Positions 49,135-57,729 of a stretch of DNA of 64,000 bases are shown here, in pieces (positions within the stretch are counted from its first letter, which is position 1; every line of letters begins with the position of its first letter). The notes beneath the pieces are model-generated. The model did not search any database and had not been told where the DNA came from. It saw only the letters and a program-made list of their open reading frames with translations. Source of the DNA: Dyella choica. GTDB lineage: Bacteria; Pseudomonadota; Gammaproteobacteria; Xanthomonadales; Rhodanobacteraceae. The translations under genes were made by a program, and so were the position numbers. The DNA lies in contig NZ_RYYV01000001.1 of NCBI RefSeq assembly GCF_003977665.1, forward strand, positions 372,001-436,000, read 5' to 3'.

Positions 49135-49821
49135 ATGAAGATCCTGCTGGTCGAAGATGACATTGATACCCGCTCTTACGTCTCCGCGGGACTGAAGGCG
49201 CGAGGGCATTGCGTCGACGAAAGCGGCAATGGCAGCGATGGCCTGTCGCGCGCCAGCGCACAGGAGTACGACGTCATCATCCTCGACAGGATGCTACCGT
49301 CGATCGACGGCATGAGCGTGCTGCGAAGCCTGCGCAACGGCGGCGCGCATGCAAGAATACTGATGCTCACGGCACTGGGCGATGTGGACGCGCGCATAGA
49401 GGGCATGGAAGCCGGTGCCGACGACTATCTCGGCAAGCCGTTTGCGTTGAGCGAACTGCTCGCACGACTCAATGCCATTTCCCGCCGCGGCGCCTATACA
49501 AGCGCGGCTACCACGCTGCAAGTGGGTGACCTGGAACTGGATCTGATCGCTCAGCGCGTTACCCGCGCCGGGCGACAGATCCATTTGCAGCCGCGCGAAT
49601 GGGATCTGCTCAAATACTTTGCCTTGCATGCCGGCGAGGTGATCACACGCGCCATGCTGCTGGAACACGTCTGGGGATTTCAGTCATCGTTCCAGAGCAA
49701 CCTGGTCGATACGCACGTCTGCCGGCTTCGCAGCAAGATCGATCGGGATTTCTTCGGACCGCGCCTGCTTCGCACGGTGCGGGGCGAAGGTTATAGGTTG
49801 TGCGCAAAACAAGGTCACTGA
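49135..49821 (+). CDS. OmpR/PhoB-family response regulator
   Basis: This 228-residue protein starts at ATG 49135. The receiver domain (1 to about 115) has acidic residues 'VEDD', phospho-acceptor Asp51 ('IILDRMLP'), 'TALGD' and Lys in 'GKPF'. A winged-helix DNA-binding domain follows ('REWDLLKYFALHAGEVITRAMLLEHVWGF...VDTHVCRLRSKID...LLRTVRGEGYRL'). The stop overlaps the start of the sensor kinase gene by one base (TGATG), so they are translationally coupled. Confidence 0.96.
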   Translation: MKILLVEDDIDTRSYVSAGLKARGHCVDESGNGSDGLSRASAQEYDVIILDRMLPSIDGMSVLRSLRNGGAHARILMLTALGDVDARIEGMEAGADDYLGKPFALSELLARLNAISRRGAYTSAATTLQVGDLELDLIAQRVTRAGRQIHLQPREWDLLKYFALHAGEVITRAMLLEHVWGFQSSFQSNLVDTHVCRLRSKIDRDFFGPRLLRTVRGEGYRLCAKQGH

Positions 49822-51218
49822 TGTCCCACCCGGCAAGTTCGCTGCTTGGCGCCTCACTCTTCAAGAGCGCCGCATTTCGTCTTGCGGCCCTGCAGGCGTT
49901 CCTGTTTGCGCTGGCCGCCCTGGTCTTGTTCCTGGTTTCCTGGCTGGCGGCGCGCAACTACATCGAAGGCCAGCTGCGCCAGGATATCTCCGACGAAGCC
50001 GCAGAAGTGGCGGTACTGCACGCCAACGTGCGCGCCGATGCTGTTCGCAGGGTGCTGGCCAGGAGGCCCCGGACTCCGTTCGACTACGGTCTGTTCGAGC
50101 GTGACCATACGTTGATCGCCGGCGACGTACGGCAAGAGCCGGCCATTGGCTGGAGCAAGGTAGACCAGCGCGAAGAACACGCGCGAAGCGGCGGATACGT
50201 GCGCCGCATGCTGGTACTCGCCACCACCCTGGACGACGGCCGGATACTGGTGGTAGGTCGCGACCTGGCGAGCGTCGAGCAGCTGGACTCCCTGCTGAAA
50301 CGCACGTTTACCTGGGCCAGCCTGGCTGTGGTCTTGTTGGCGCTGATGGGCGGCATGGTTACCGCGCTCAGCTATTTGCGTCGCGTGGAAGTGGTCGCCT
50401 CGGCAGCCTCCCGCATTGCAGCGGGCGATCTGGGAGCGCGTGTTGCGGTAACCCGGCGCGGCGACGAGTTCGATCGCCTTGCCGTGTCGTTGAACAGCAT
50501 GCTGGAACGCATCCAGACCCTGGTGGAAGGGATGCGCCAGGTGTCGAGCGATATCGCGCATGATCTGCGCACCCCGCTTACTCATCTGCGTCAGAAGCTG
50601 GAAACCGCGATGCAGGAAGCCACCAGCATCGAAAGCTACGACCAGGCCTGTGAACGCGCCCTGGCGGATGTCGACGGTGTACTGGAGACTTTCAGCGCCT
50701 TGCTGCGCATTACCAAGGTCGAGAGCCGCCAGCGGCAGGCCGGCTTCGCCGAGGTGGCACTTTCCCCCTTGTTGGAGCGGCTGGCGGACGACTACCGGCC
50801 CATGCTCGAAGATGACGGGCGTATGTTGCACACCGATATCGCGCCCGGAGTCCAAGTGCATGGCGACGCCTTGCTGCTCACGCAAATGGTCGTCAACCTG
50901 ATCGAGAACGCCCTGCACCATACTCCGCCCGGCACGCCGGTCCGCCTGAAGCTTGAAGCTTTAGATAAGCTTCGCCGGGTCATCATTGAGGACGCCGGTC
51001 CGGGCATCCCGGCGCACGAACGCACCCGTGTGTTGAAGCGTTTTGTGCGCCTGGATGCTGCGCGTACCACGCCCGGCAATGGTCTGGGCCTGGCCCTGGT
51101 CGCTGCGGTAGCCGATCTGCACCAGATCGCGCTGACGCTCGCCGATGCCGGCCCCGGTTTGCGCGTGCAGCTGGACTTCACTTTCCCCCCAAACATCAGC
51201 AAGGGAGTCACCCCATGA
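49821..51218 (+). CDS. Sensor histidine kinase, partner of the OmpR-type regulator
   Basis: This 465-residue inner-membrane kinase starts at ATG 49821. Two membrane spans (about residues 20-40 and 160-180) enclose a periplasmic part of about 120 residues. A HAMP domain ('VASAASRIAAGDLGARVAVTRRGDEFDRLAVSLNSML') leads to the HisKA box 'SSDIAHDLRTPLTHLRQKLE' with His247, and the ATPase domain has 'NLIENALHHTPPGTP', 'DAGPGIPAHE' and 'GNGLGLALVAAV'. The signal is unknown. Its TGA overlaps the next gene's ATG by four bases (ATGA). Confidence 0.95.
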   Translation: MSHPASSLLGASLFKSAAFRLAALQAFLFALAALVLFLVSWLAARNYIEGQLRQDISDEAAEVAVLHANVRADAVRRVLARRPRTPFDYGLFERDHTLIAGDVRQEPAIGWSKVDQREEHARSGGYVRRMLVLATTLDDGRILVVGRDLASVEQLDSLLKRTFTWASLAVVLLALMGGMVTALSYLRRVEVVASAASRIAAGDLGARVAVTRRGDEFDRLAVSLNSMLERIQTLVEGMRQVSSDIAHDLRTPLTHLRQKLETAMQEATSIESYDQACERALADVDGVLETFSALLRITKVESRQRQAGFAEVALSPLLERLADDYRPMLEDDGRMLHTDIAPGVQVHGDALLLTQMVVNLIENALHHTPPGTPVRLKLEALDKLRRVIIEDAGPGIPAHERTRVLKRFVRLDAARTTPGNGLGLALVAAVADLHQIALTLADAGPGLRVQLDFTFPPNISKGVTP

Positions 51219-52213
51219 ACAAGAAAATCGCGCAGGCACTGGCCCTGGCGGGTCTGCTCTGCACGCCGCTGTGGGCCGCGGCGCAAGGCCAGGATGCCTA
51301 CAAGGTCACGCATCAATATGCGCTCGGCGGCACGGGCGGCTGGGACTACCTGACGCTGGACCAGGCCGGGCATCGCCTGTTCATTGCGCGAGACGACCGG
51401 GTGATGGTGGCTGATTCGGCCAGTGGCAAGCTGCTGAAGGAAATTCCCGGCATGCAGCATGTGCACGGCGTCGCCCTGGTGCCCAGCCTGCACCGCGGCT
51501 ATGCCAGCAACGGCCACGGCAACAATGTCAGCGTGATCGACCTGGATACGCTCAAGGTCACCGGTCATATCGCCGTCAGCGGCAAAGACCCGGACGCGAT
51601 CATCTACGATCCGGCTACGTCGCACGTGCTGGCCATGAATGGCGACAGCAACAACATCAGCGTGATCGACCCGGCCAGCGGCAAGGAACTGGGTACGATC
51701 GCGCTGGACGGCAACCCGGAGTTCGCCGTCAGTGACGGCCAGGGCAATGTCTACAACAACATCGAGGACAAGGCCGAGCTGGTGCAGATCGACAGCAAGG
51801 CCGGCAAGGTGCTGCACACCTGGTCGCTGGCGCCGTGCGAAGGCCCCACCGGCCTGGCGCTGGATGCAGCCAACAAGCGGCTGTTTTCCGCCTGCGCCAA
51901 CGGCTGGCTGATCGTGACCGATGCGACGGACGGCCATCAGGTCGCCAAGCTTCCGATCGGCAAGCAGCCCGATGCCGCTGGCTTCGACCCTGAGACGCAT
52001 GAAGTCTTCGCATCCAGTCGCCAAGGCGTGCTCAACGTGTACCACCAGGATTCGGCCGACCAGTACTCCAAGGTGGCGGATGTGCCGACCATGAAGAGTG
52101 CGCGCACTATGGCGCTCGATGCGGATTCGCACCAGATCTATCTGGTGGGTGCGAAGGTGGCGGAAAAAGGGAAGCCGGTGAGCGGGTTCACGCTGCTGGT
52201 GGTAGGGAAGTAG
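51215..52213 (+). CDS. Periplasmic YVTN/NHL-type beta-propeller protein
   Basis: This 332-residue protein starts at ATG 51215, overlapping the kinase stop. Residues 1-23 are a signal peptide. About six or seven propeller blades are visible, with repeated segments such as 'GWDYLTLDQAGHRLFIARDDRVMVADSASGKLLKEI', 'GNNVSVIDLDTLKVTGHI' and 'NNISVIDPASGKELGTIALDG'. Such proteins bind ligands or other proteins in the periplasm. Being the third cistron of a regulator-kinase operon, it may sense or buffer the kinase's signal; this is inference. Confidence 0.9.
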   Translation: MNKKIAQALALAGLLCTPLWAAAQGQDAYKVTHQYALGGTGGWDYLTLDQAGHRLFIARDDRVMVADSASGKLLKEIPGMQHVHGVALVPSLHRGYASNGHGNNVSVIDLDTLKVTGHIAVSGKDPDAIIYDPATSHVLAMNGDSNNISVIDPASGKELGTIALDGNPEFAVSDGQGNVYNNIEDKAELVQIDSKAGKVLHTWSLAPCEGPTGLALDAANKRLFSACANGWLIVTDATDGHQVAKLPIGKQPDAAGFDPETHEVFASSRQGVLNVYHQDSADQYSKVADVPTMKSARTMALDADSHQIYLVGAKVAEKGKPVSGFTLLVVGK

Positions 52214-52251
52214 CCATACTTCGCGCTTCCACTCCCTGTCGAAATCAGCGC

Positions 52252-52273
52252 CCGCTCCCCTTCGAGGGAGCGG
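52252..52273 (+). terminator. Hairpin after the two-component operon
   Basis: CCGCTCCC and GGGAGCGG form an 8-base stem around CTTCGA, 38 bases after the propeller gene stop. There is no T-run. It is followed by a second, stronger hairpin at 52293-52323. Confidence 0.5.
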
Positions 52274-52292
52274 CTTGGAGTGAAAGCATAGG

Positions 52293-52323
52293 CGCAGGTT
52301 GGGGCTCCAACCCCCAACCTGCG
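52293..52323. repeat. Short hairpin related to the GTAGGCTGGG palindromes
   Basis: CGCAGGTTGGGG and CCCCAACCTGCG form a perfect 12-base stem with a seven-base loop. The AGGTTGGGG core resembles a degenerate half-unit of the intergenic palindrome family. Confidence 0.5.
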
Positions 52324-52406
52324 GTGGGCCGCCGTTCACCTCGGGGACATAGGGAACCAGCGAGACTGCGTGGTTTCAGATACCACCGCATCCGTCTCAC
52401 GGGAAC

Positions 52407-53528
52407 ATGCTCGTGCCGTACCGCAAGACCTTTCGACACCCTCTTCAGCACCAATTGGCGAGCCTCCTGGTGTCGACAGCCTGCCTGGCCTTGGCCCCCG
52501 CAGCGGCGGCGCAAAAAAATTCGGCACATCAGCCAAGCGCATCGCAGCTCAACATCCAGGTCAACGATGATCGCATGACGTTGAGCATGGCCCGCTTTCC
52601 GCAGATTTATCTCTACGGGCCGATCGACGCCGACGCGCCGCAACGATTCGAATCCCTGGTGAGCTCCGGTCGCATCAAACCCGGCTCGGACATCTATTTG
52701 AACTCGCCCGGCGGCAGTGTCGAGGCAGGTATCGCGCTGGGCCGCCTGTTCCGGCAAGGTTCGATGGTTACGCACCTGGGTACGCCGCGGCCGCCCAAGC
52801 AAAGCCTTTATGTGAACAGGTCCGCGCTGTGTGAAGGCGCTTGCGCCTACGCCTATCTAGGTGGCCTGTATCGCTGGGCAGTCAGCGGCAGTGACCGCAT
52901 CGGCTTTCCGACTTATCCAGCGCAGCAGACGCCTGTACCAGTCGCCGCGTACCTGAAGGACATGGCTATCGATCTGGGCGCGCTCACCGCCACGTCCGCC
53001 GGATCTGCGCCTTCGACCGGAGCTTCATCGGATCCAACGGCGTGGCTGAATGGGGATCAGATGATCGCCAAGGGCCTCGCCAACAATGGCCGGCAGAACC
53101 TGATCGCAACCTACAAATATGGGCAAGGCACGCCATCTCTCGAACTCAAGCAGGCCGACCGCAACGGCGAGCACGAGATCAGCTTCCTGTGCAAACCAAG
53201 CGGCGCGGAACTCACCACCTACGACACCATTGGCGCCGTGCGCGCCAAGCACATCGTGGCGCGCGAACTGCGCTCGTACTTCGAACTCAATCAACAGGAA
53301 ACCCTGCCACAGCAGGCTGGGGCCACGGCGGTCGATCAATCCGTGGTGCTGCATCGCATCTACCCGTTAAGCCGGCTGCCGCAGTTGGCCTCTGCGCAGG
53401 CGATGGGTGCATGGGTACGCGATCGCACCGGCATCCGCTACGGTTTCGCCTTCGAAGTGGCCGGCGTGAGAAAGGTGCTCAGCGATTTCTACAACGCCTG
53501 CACGCTGGCGACGCAGCAACATTCCTGA
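52407..53528 (+). CDS. Periplasmic ClpP/crotonase-fold protein lacking the catalytic Ser
   Basis: This 373-residue protein starts at ATG 52407. The N-terminal signal region ends near residue 35 (APAAAAQ). The first half has the ClpP-like core: 'RFPQIYLYGPIDADAPQRFESLV', 'DIYLNSPGGSVEAGIALGRLFRQG' (SPGG oxyanion segment), and 'CEGACAYAYLGGLYR'. The last normally reads CASAC...LGG with the nucleophile Ser; here Gly144 replaces it. The C-terminal roughly 190 residues are an unrecognised alpha/beta domain. It is probably a non-proteolytic binding protein, or its nucleophile lies elsewhere. Confidence 0.8.
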   Translation: MLVPYRKTFRHPLQHQLASLLVSTACLALAPAAAAQKNSAHQPSASQLNIQVNDDRMTLSMARFPQIYLYGPIDADAPQRFESLVSSGRIKPGSDIYLNSPGGSVEAGIALGRLFRQGSMVTHLGTPRPPKQSLYVNRSALCEGACAYAYLGGLYRWAVSGSDRIGFPTYPAQQTPVPVAAYLKDMAIDLGALTATSAGSAPSTGASSDPTAWLNGDQMIAKGLANNGRQNLIATYKYGQGTPSLELKQADRNGEHEISFLCKPSGAELTTYDTIGAVRAKHIVARELRSYFELNQQETLPQQAGATAVDQSVVLHRIYPLSRLPQLASAQAMGAWVRDRTGIRYGFAFEVAGVRKVLSDFYNACTLATQQHS

Positions 53529-53568
53529 AACATTCTTCCGCGCAAGCGGCTTGCATTTGGCCGATTCG

Positions 53569-53602
53569 GCGATGGCTTCGTGGTCAGCCATCGCGCTTTT
53601 TT
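53569..53602 (+). terminator. Rho-independent terminator of the ClpP-like gene
   Basis: GCGATGGCT and AGCCATCGC form a 9-base stem with an 8-base loop, followed by GC and six T. It lies 41 bases after the stop codon. Confidence 0.85.
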
Positions 53603-53814
53603 GGGCTCTACTAAGCCTCAGCTAAGACTTGCAATCAAAGCAAGCTAGTGCCGGCTCCCGCTGTGACTCTATATAGATCAGGACGCGATCGGAACCGGGC
53701 GTGACGTCGGTCAACGCCCGCGCGTCATCGTGTTGCAACAAAAACACGCCATCCAGGCCTTACGCATGGCGATTCGGTTCGTAACTGATCATCACAGCGC
53801 CCTTGAGGTTTTTA

Positions 53815-56193
53815 ATGAGCACACGCAAGCACGGCCGAAACGTCCTGGCCGCATGGATTGCCGCCAGCCTGCTGGGCGGCGTTTTCGCAACAGCCGTTCA
53901 CGCCGACGACCACGGCACGGCGCAGCAGACGCAGGACCCTGCATCGGTACAGGACAGCTCGCCGCAGTCGACGACCTCCTCCTCCCAAAAGGATGTCAGG
54001 CAACTCAAGCAGGTCTCAGTCAGCGCCACGGTGCAGACAGTTCCGCTTACCGCGGCCTACACCCAAGGCCTGATCGACGAAGACACCTTGCGCAATCTGT
54101 CGCCCGGTCCGACCGTCAGCGTGCAGACCATGCTCAATCAGCAACCGTCGGTCTTTGCCTATGCCAACGGCCCGAACGGCGTGGAAACCACCATCTATGT
54201 GCGCGCCTTCAATTCCAGCCAGTTTTCCGAAACCTTCGACGGCGTGGCGCTCAACGACCTGTTCAACGGCGGCGTGACCAACCAGGCCGAAAACCGCAAC
54301 AACGTGCTGTTGATTCCCGGCAACCTGCAGTCCGTGGAAATCTACCGCGGCATCAACAATCCGGCCGTCAACTCCTACAATTCGCTAGGCGGCACCGTCA
54401 ACTTCGTGCCGCGGCAGCCGGACGATACGATGGGTGGAACGGTCGGCGCCAGCTATGGCAGCTTCAAGAGCTGGGACTACCACGCCACCTTCAACACCGG
54501 TGACTGGAATGGCGTGAAGCAGGTGTTTTCGTTCGAACACTCGGCCAGCCGCGGCTGGATCGACAACACCGGCGACCACAACAACAATTTCTACTGGGGT
54601 TTGACCTACGATTTCAACGACAACAACCGGCTGTCGAACTATCTTTTGTTCAACAACAACAAGGGCTTTTCGCCGTTCAACATGCCGGCGCCGCTGCAGC
54701 AGCAGTATGGCCGTAACTATCAATGGCCGCTGAGCTGGACCAACTCGCCCATCAAGGACACCAACTGGATGGACATCATCGAGCTGAAGTCGAAATTCAG
54801 CGACGATATCCAGTTTCAGAACAAGCTGTTCTTCGGCCGCAACGACTACCTGCGTACCTCTTTCTCGAACCCGGCGTTCCAGCAGAGCGCCAGCCAGCCC
54901 TACAACCTGGAAGACAACCCCAGCTCGTTCGCGTTCTGGCTGGGCAATCCCAACGGCCCGACCTACGATCCGGCCTCGGTATTCGGTTCAGTGCAGAACG
55001 GCACCGACTACCACTTCTACGGCTATACGACGAAAGGCGTTGGCGATACACCGACCCTCACGCTCAAGCTGCCGCAGAATGAAGTCGTCATCGGCGCCAA
55101 TGCCACCTACGGGGAGCTTTACTCGCGTGAGTACTGGTATGGCTCGGCCCCGGTACCGAAGATTCTTGGTTACAATGACACGTGGGATGAACACGATCAT
55201 CGCACGCTGACATCATTCTTCGTGCAAGACACGATAAGCCTGTTCGATAACACCCTGCATCTCACGCCGGGCGTGAAGTACATCTACGCCAGCACGACGG
55301 ACCGCGACGCGGTAGGCATCTACTACCCGATTGCCGGCGAAGTGCACGATACCGAACACTTCGTGTCACCCACTTTCGGCATCAACTATCAGCTCATCGA
55401 TGGCTTGAACGTCTATGCCTCGTACGGCAAGAACTTCAAACTGCCAGACATTTCGGCCTATTACGGCGCGTTCCAGACCGACGCCAATGGCAACAACACC
55501 ATCGCCCCGCCGCATGTGAAACCGGAATACGTGCAGGATTATGAAGTCGGCATCCGTTATCAGGTCGACGGCTTCAGCGCGATGGTCAACGGCTATCGCG
55601 AAAACTTCCGCAACACCTTCGTCACCGTCACCAATCCGGTGAGCCTGCTCAGCACCTTCACCAACGGCGGCAGCTCCCGCTACCAGGGTGCGGAACTGCA
55701 GCTGCAGAACAACTTCGGCTCGGTAGGAGTAGGCGACCTGAGCGCCTACTTCAATTATGCGCACAACCAGGCCAAGTTCACCTCCAGCTTCACTTCCGAT
55801 TTCGCCGGACAGGTCAACGCCGGACAGCCGCTTGCCGGCGTCCCGCAGAACCTGATCAGCGCCGGCTTCGTGTGGAAGTACGAAGGCTGGCGCTTCAATC
55901 TGGATGCGCGTTTCGTCGACAAGCAGTACATCGACCAGCTCTTTGCCGGTACGCCGACCGCATCGACCATCAAGCCGTATGCCGTAGTCAACTTGGGCGT
56001 CAGCGATACGATCCGCCTTCGGGATTCGGGTTTCGGCAAGCAGATCCGCCTCGGCCTGAATGTTGACAACCTGCTCGATCGCCAGTTTTTGAATACGGCG
56101 TTTACGGATACCGACTACTTCGGCAACAACTTCGTGCGCGGGGTCATTGCGCCGCCACGGACGATCACCGGAAGCGTCGACGTCGATTTTTGA
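53815..56193 (+). CDS. TonB-dependent outer-membrane receptor
   Basis: This 792-residue protein starts at ATG 53815 behind GAGG; a TTG four codons earlier is weaker. A signal peptide (VHA) is followed by a Gln/Ser/Thr linker. The TonB-box region 'LKQVSVSA' precedes a plug with 'MLNQQPSVFAYANGPNGVETTIYVRAFNSSQFSETFDGVALNDLFNGG' and 'SVEIYRGINNPAVNSYNSLGGTVNFVPRQP'. The barrel ends in DVDF. The plug and barrel resemble siderophore/xenosiderophore-type receptors more than the receptor at 46242. The ligand is unknown. Confidence 0.93.
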   Translation: MSTRKHGRNVLAAWIAASLLGGVFATAVHADDHGTAQQTQDPASVQDSSPQSTTSSSQKDVRQLKQVSVSATVQTVPLTAAYTQGLIDEDTLRNLSPGPTVSVQTMLNQQPSVFAYANGPNGVETTIYVRAFNSSQFSETFDGVALNDLFNGGVTNQAENRNNVLLIPGNLQSVEIYRGINNPAVNSYNSLGGTVNFVPRQPDDTMGGTVGASYGSFKSWDYHATFNTGDWNGVKQVFSFEHSASRGWIDNTGDHNNNFYWGLTYDFNDNNRLSNYLLFNNNKGFSPFNMPAPLQQQYGRNYQWPLSWTNSPIKDTNWMDIIELKSKFSDDIQFQNKLFFGRNDYLRTSFSNPAFQQSASQPYNLEDNPSSFAFWLGNPNGPTYDPASVFGSVQNGTDYHFYGYTTKGVGDTPTLTLKLPQNEVVIGANATYGELYSREYWYGSAPVPKILGYNDTWDEHDHRTLTSFFVQDTISLFDNTLHLTPGVKYIYASTTDRDAVGIYYPIAGEVHDTEHFVSPTFGINYQLIDGLNVYASYGKNFKLPDISAYYGAFQTDANGNNTIAPPHVKPEYVQDYEVGIRYQVDGFSAMVNGYRENFRNTFVTVTNPVSLLSTFTNGGSSRYQGAELQLQNNFGSVGVGDLSAYFNYAHNQAKFTSSFTSDFAGQVNAGQPLAGVPQNLISAGFVWKYEGWRFNLDARFVDKQYIDQLFAGTPTASTIKPYAVVNLGVSDTIRLRDSGFGKQIRLGLNVDNLLDRQFLNTAFTDTDYFGNNFVRGVIAPPRTITGSVDVDF

Positions 56194-56207
56194 ACCTGCC
56201 GCATGGA

Positions 56208-56237
56208 CTGCCTCCCCCTCCCTGCAGGGGGAGGCAG
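56208..56237. terminator. Hairpin between convergent genes
   Basis: CTGCCTCCCCCT and AGGGGGAGGCAG form a perfect 12-base stem with a six-base loop, between the TonB receptor (ends 56193) and the ACT/V4R-like gene (ends 56251). It also resembles the core of the family B repeat, so repeat-derived termination is possible. Confidence 0.6.
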
Positions 56238-56250
56238 ATTGACAGCAAGC

Positions 56251-57237
56251 TCAGTCCATCAATGCCAGCACGCACGCATCCGCGCCGCAGCTACGGCAGC
56301 AGACCGCGAAGATCGACAGGCCTGGCGAGGCAAGCATCGGTCCGAGCAAGCCTTCCAGGTAACCGCTGAAGAACTTGCAGCTCGAGCGGCCTTGTTGCGT
56401 GCACAAGGGGCTGTTGCGGATATGCAGCTGGTTGCCGGAATAGTCCACTTCGGCCAGTGCACGTAACGCTGGAACGCCGATGAATTGCATGGCTTCGTCC
56501 AAGCCCATCTTTGCCGTCGCTGCATGATTGCGCTCACGCAGCCAGGCGCCGATGCGTTGACCGGCCATCGACAGGGATGACTCGCGCGCCCCTTCTTCCA
56601 CTGACTGCTCCAGCTTTTTCACCCACGGAAAGATCTGCGGGTAATCGCCCGTCAGTTTCGGCAGCAGCTTCTCCACCTCCGCCTGATCCGCATCGAGCTC
56701 GACCGATTCCCGGAAAGGCTCCACCGGTGCGGTTACAGGGGGTGGCGCTGAAGCGGGAGTGCGCATTAAGGCAAACTCCGGCTCAGGTTCGGGTTGCAGC
56801 GGTGGCCGCGGCTTTACGAAGGCCTGCACAACCTCCGATGCGGTCGACGTCCGTTCCACTTGCGCCACCGTACCAGCCGCCTTGGGCGAACGACTGGCTT
56901 CCTCCGGCTTAGGCTTTTCGGCAGGCGGCGCCGGTGGCGGTGGAGGGACGTAGTTGGCTGCGACCGGACGTGACGCTGCAAAATGCTCTTTCGGCGAGCC
57001 CTCTACGAACGGCGATATTTCGAAACTGATGATGCGCTCATGCGTATCCAATTTCTCTTCCAACGCGCGCTGCTTGCGCGCGGGCCCGCGCACGACCATG
57101 GTAAGCAGCACGCCATTGTGGTCATCTGCCAGGCGCTGTCGAACGAGCGCAAAACCGCACGCTATGATGGTTCGCCCGACGTCGACAAGCAGACCCTCTC
57201 GCGCAAGCGAGAGCGCCTGTACTTCCAGCTCGATCAT
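56251..57237 (-). CDS. Protein with ACT-like N-terminus, Pro-rich linker and V4R-like C-terminal domain
   Basis: This 328-residue protein starts at ATG 57237. Residues 1 to about 75 ('EVQALSLAREGLLVDVGRTIIACGFALVRQRLADDHNGVLLTMVVRGP') look like an ACT-type ligand-binding domain. A long Pro/Glu/Ala-rich linker (about 90-175) follows. The C-terminal 150 residues, with 'EVDYSGNQLHIRNSPLCTQQG', 'CKFFSGYLEGLLGPML' and 'FAVCCRSCGADACVLALMD', carry a Cys cluster like that of V4R/hydrocarbon-binding domains. This suggests a cytoplasmic ligand or metal sensor; partners are unknown. I have not seen this combination named. Confidence 0.75.
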   Translation of the reverse strand: MIELEVQALSLAREGLLVDVGRTIIACGFALVRQRLADDHNGVLLTMVVRGPARKQRALEEKLDTHERIISFEISPFVEGSPKEHFAASRPVAANYVPPPPPAPPAEKPKPEEASRSPKAAGTVAQVERTSTASEVVQAFVKPRPPLQPEPEPEFALMRTPASAPPPVTAPVEPFRESVELDADQAEVEKLLPKLTGDYPQIFPWVKKLEQSVEEGARESSLSMAGQRIGAWLRERNHAATAKMGLDEAMQFIGVPALRALAEVDYSGNQLHIRNSPLCTQQGRSSCKFFSGYLEGLLGPMLASPGLSIFAVCCRSCGADACVLALMD

Positions 57238-57413
57238 TGCCCCCCCTGGGTTCGATGCTGGTGGTTCAGTACGAGATTATGACCGGTTTTGCCCAGCGTT
57301 ACTGTGATGGGGTGGCATGCTACGGCGCTAAACGGGTTGCCGGTGTGGCTTTCCACTACACATGAGCAGGACTCCTGTGTCCGCGCCAGAATGAAAAGAC
57401 CCACAGCACGCCC

Positions 57414-57575
57414 GCCAAAGCACCGACGATCGCGCTGAATGCGCTGAACCTGCTCAATCGCCGTTATTTGATGCTGCCGTCCAGCCCGACGATTTCGGCG
57501 GGCGTGTCATCGCCAACGTATTACGTGGGGGCGCCGCGCCAATGGTATTTGACGCTTAGTACGGAATGGTTCTGA
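57414..57575 (+). pseudogene. C-terminal remnant of a TonB-dependent receptor
   Basis: The frame ending at TGA 57575 reads 'TIALNALNLLNRRYLMLPSSP' and 'YYVGAPRQWYLTLSTEWF'. This is the end of a siderophore-type receptor barrel (NLhDRRY...YYxGAPR...lTLxxxF) with the terminal aromatic residue. No upstream receptor sequence exists in 57238-57413. On the opposite strand the region 57362-57430 reads like the end of a small membrane protein (VLWVFSFWRGH), which also has no upstream part. The locus seems to be debris of a lost uptake operon. Confidence 0.65.
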
Positions 57576-57645
57576 TACCCCCTCCTGCCTCATTGACCCT
57601 TGCATGCAGGAGGAGGTTCTGGAAAGACGCATGCTTGCGGAATTC

Positions 57646-57722
57646 GCGTAGGCTGGGATGACAATCCCAGCATCGCTGCAGGTTCGCGCACGGCGATGCT
57701 GGGTTTTGCAACCCAGCCTACT
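57646..57722. repeat. Intergenic palindrome, GTAGGCTGGG family, copy 9
   Basis: GCGTAGGCTGGGATGACAATCC at the left and GCTGGGTTTTGCAACCCAGCCTAC at the right, ending eight bases before the stop of the NADH dehydrogenase gene. Confidence 0.87.
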
Positions 57723-57729
57723 CGCTTGC

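Noticed and set aside
50792-52339. Minus-strand frame of 515 codons opposite the kinase and propeller genes
   Set aside because: Antisense shadow; the plus-strand genes have clear domains and overlapping starts and stops.
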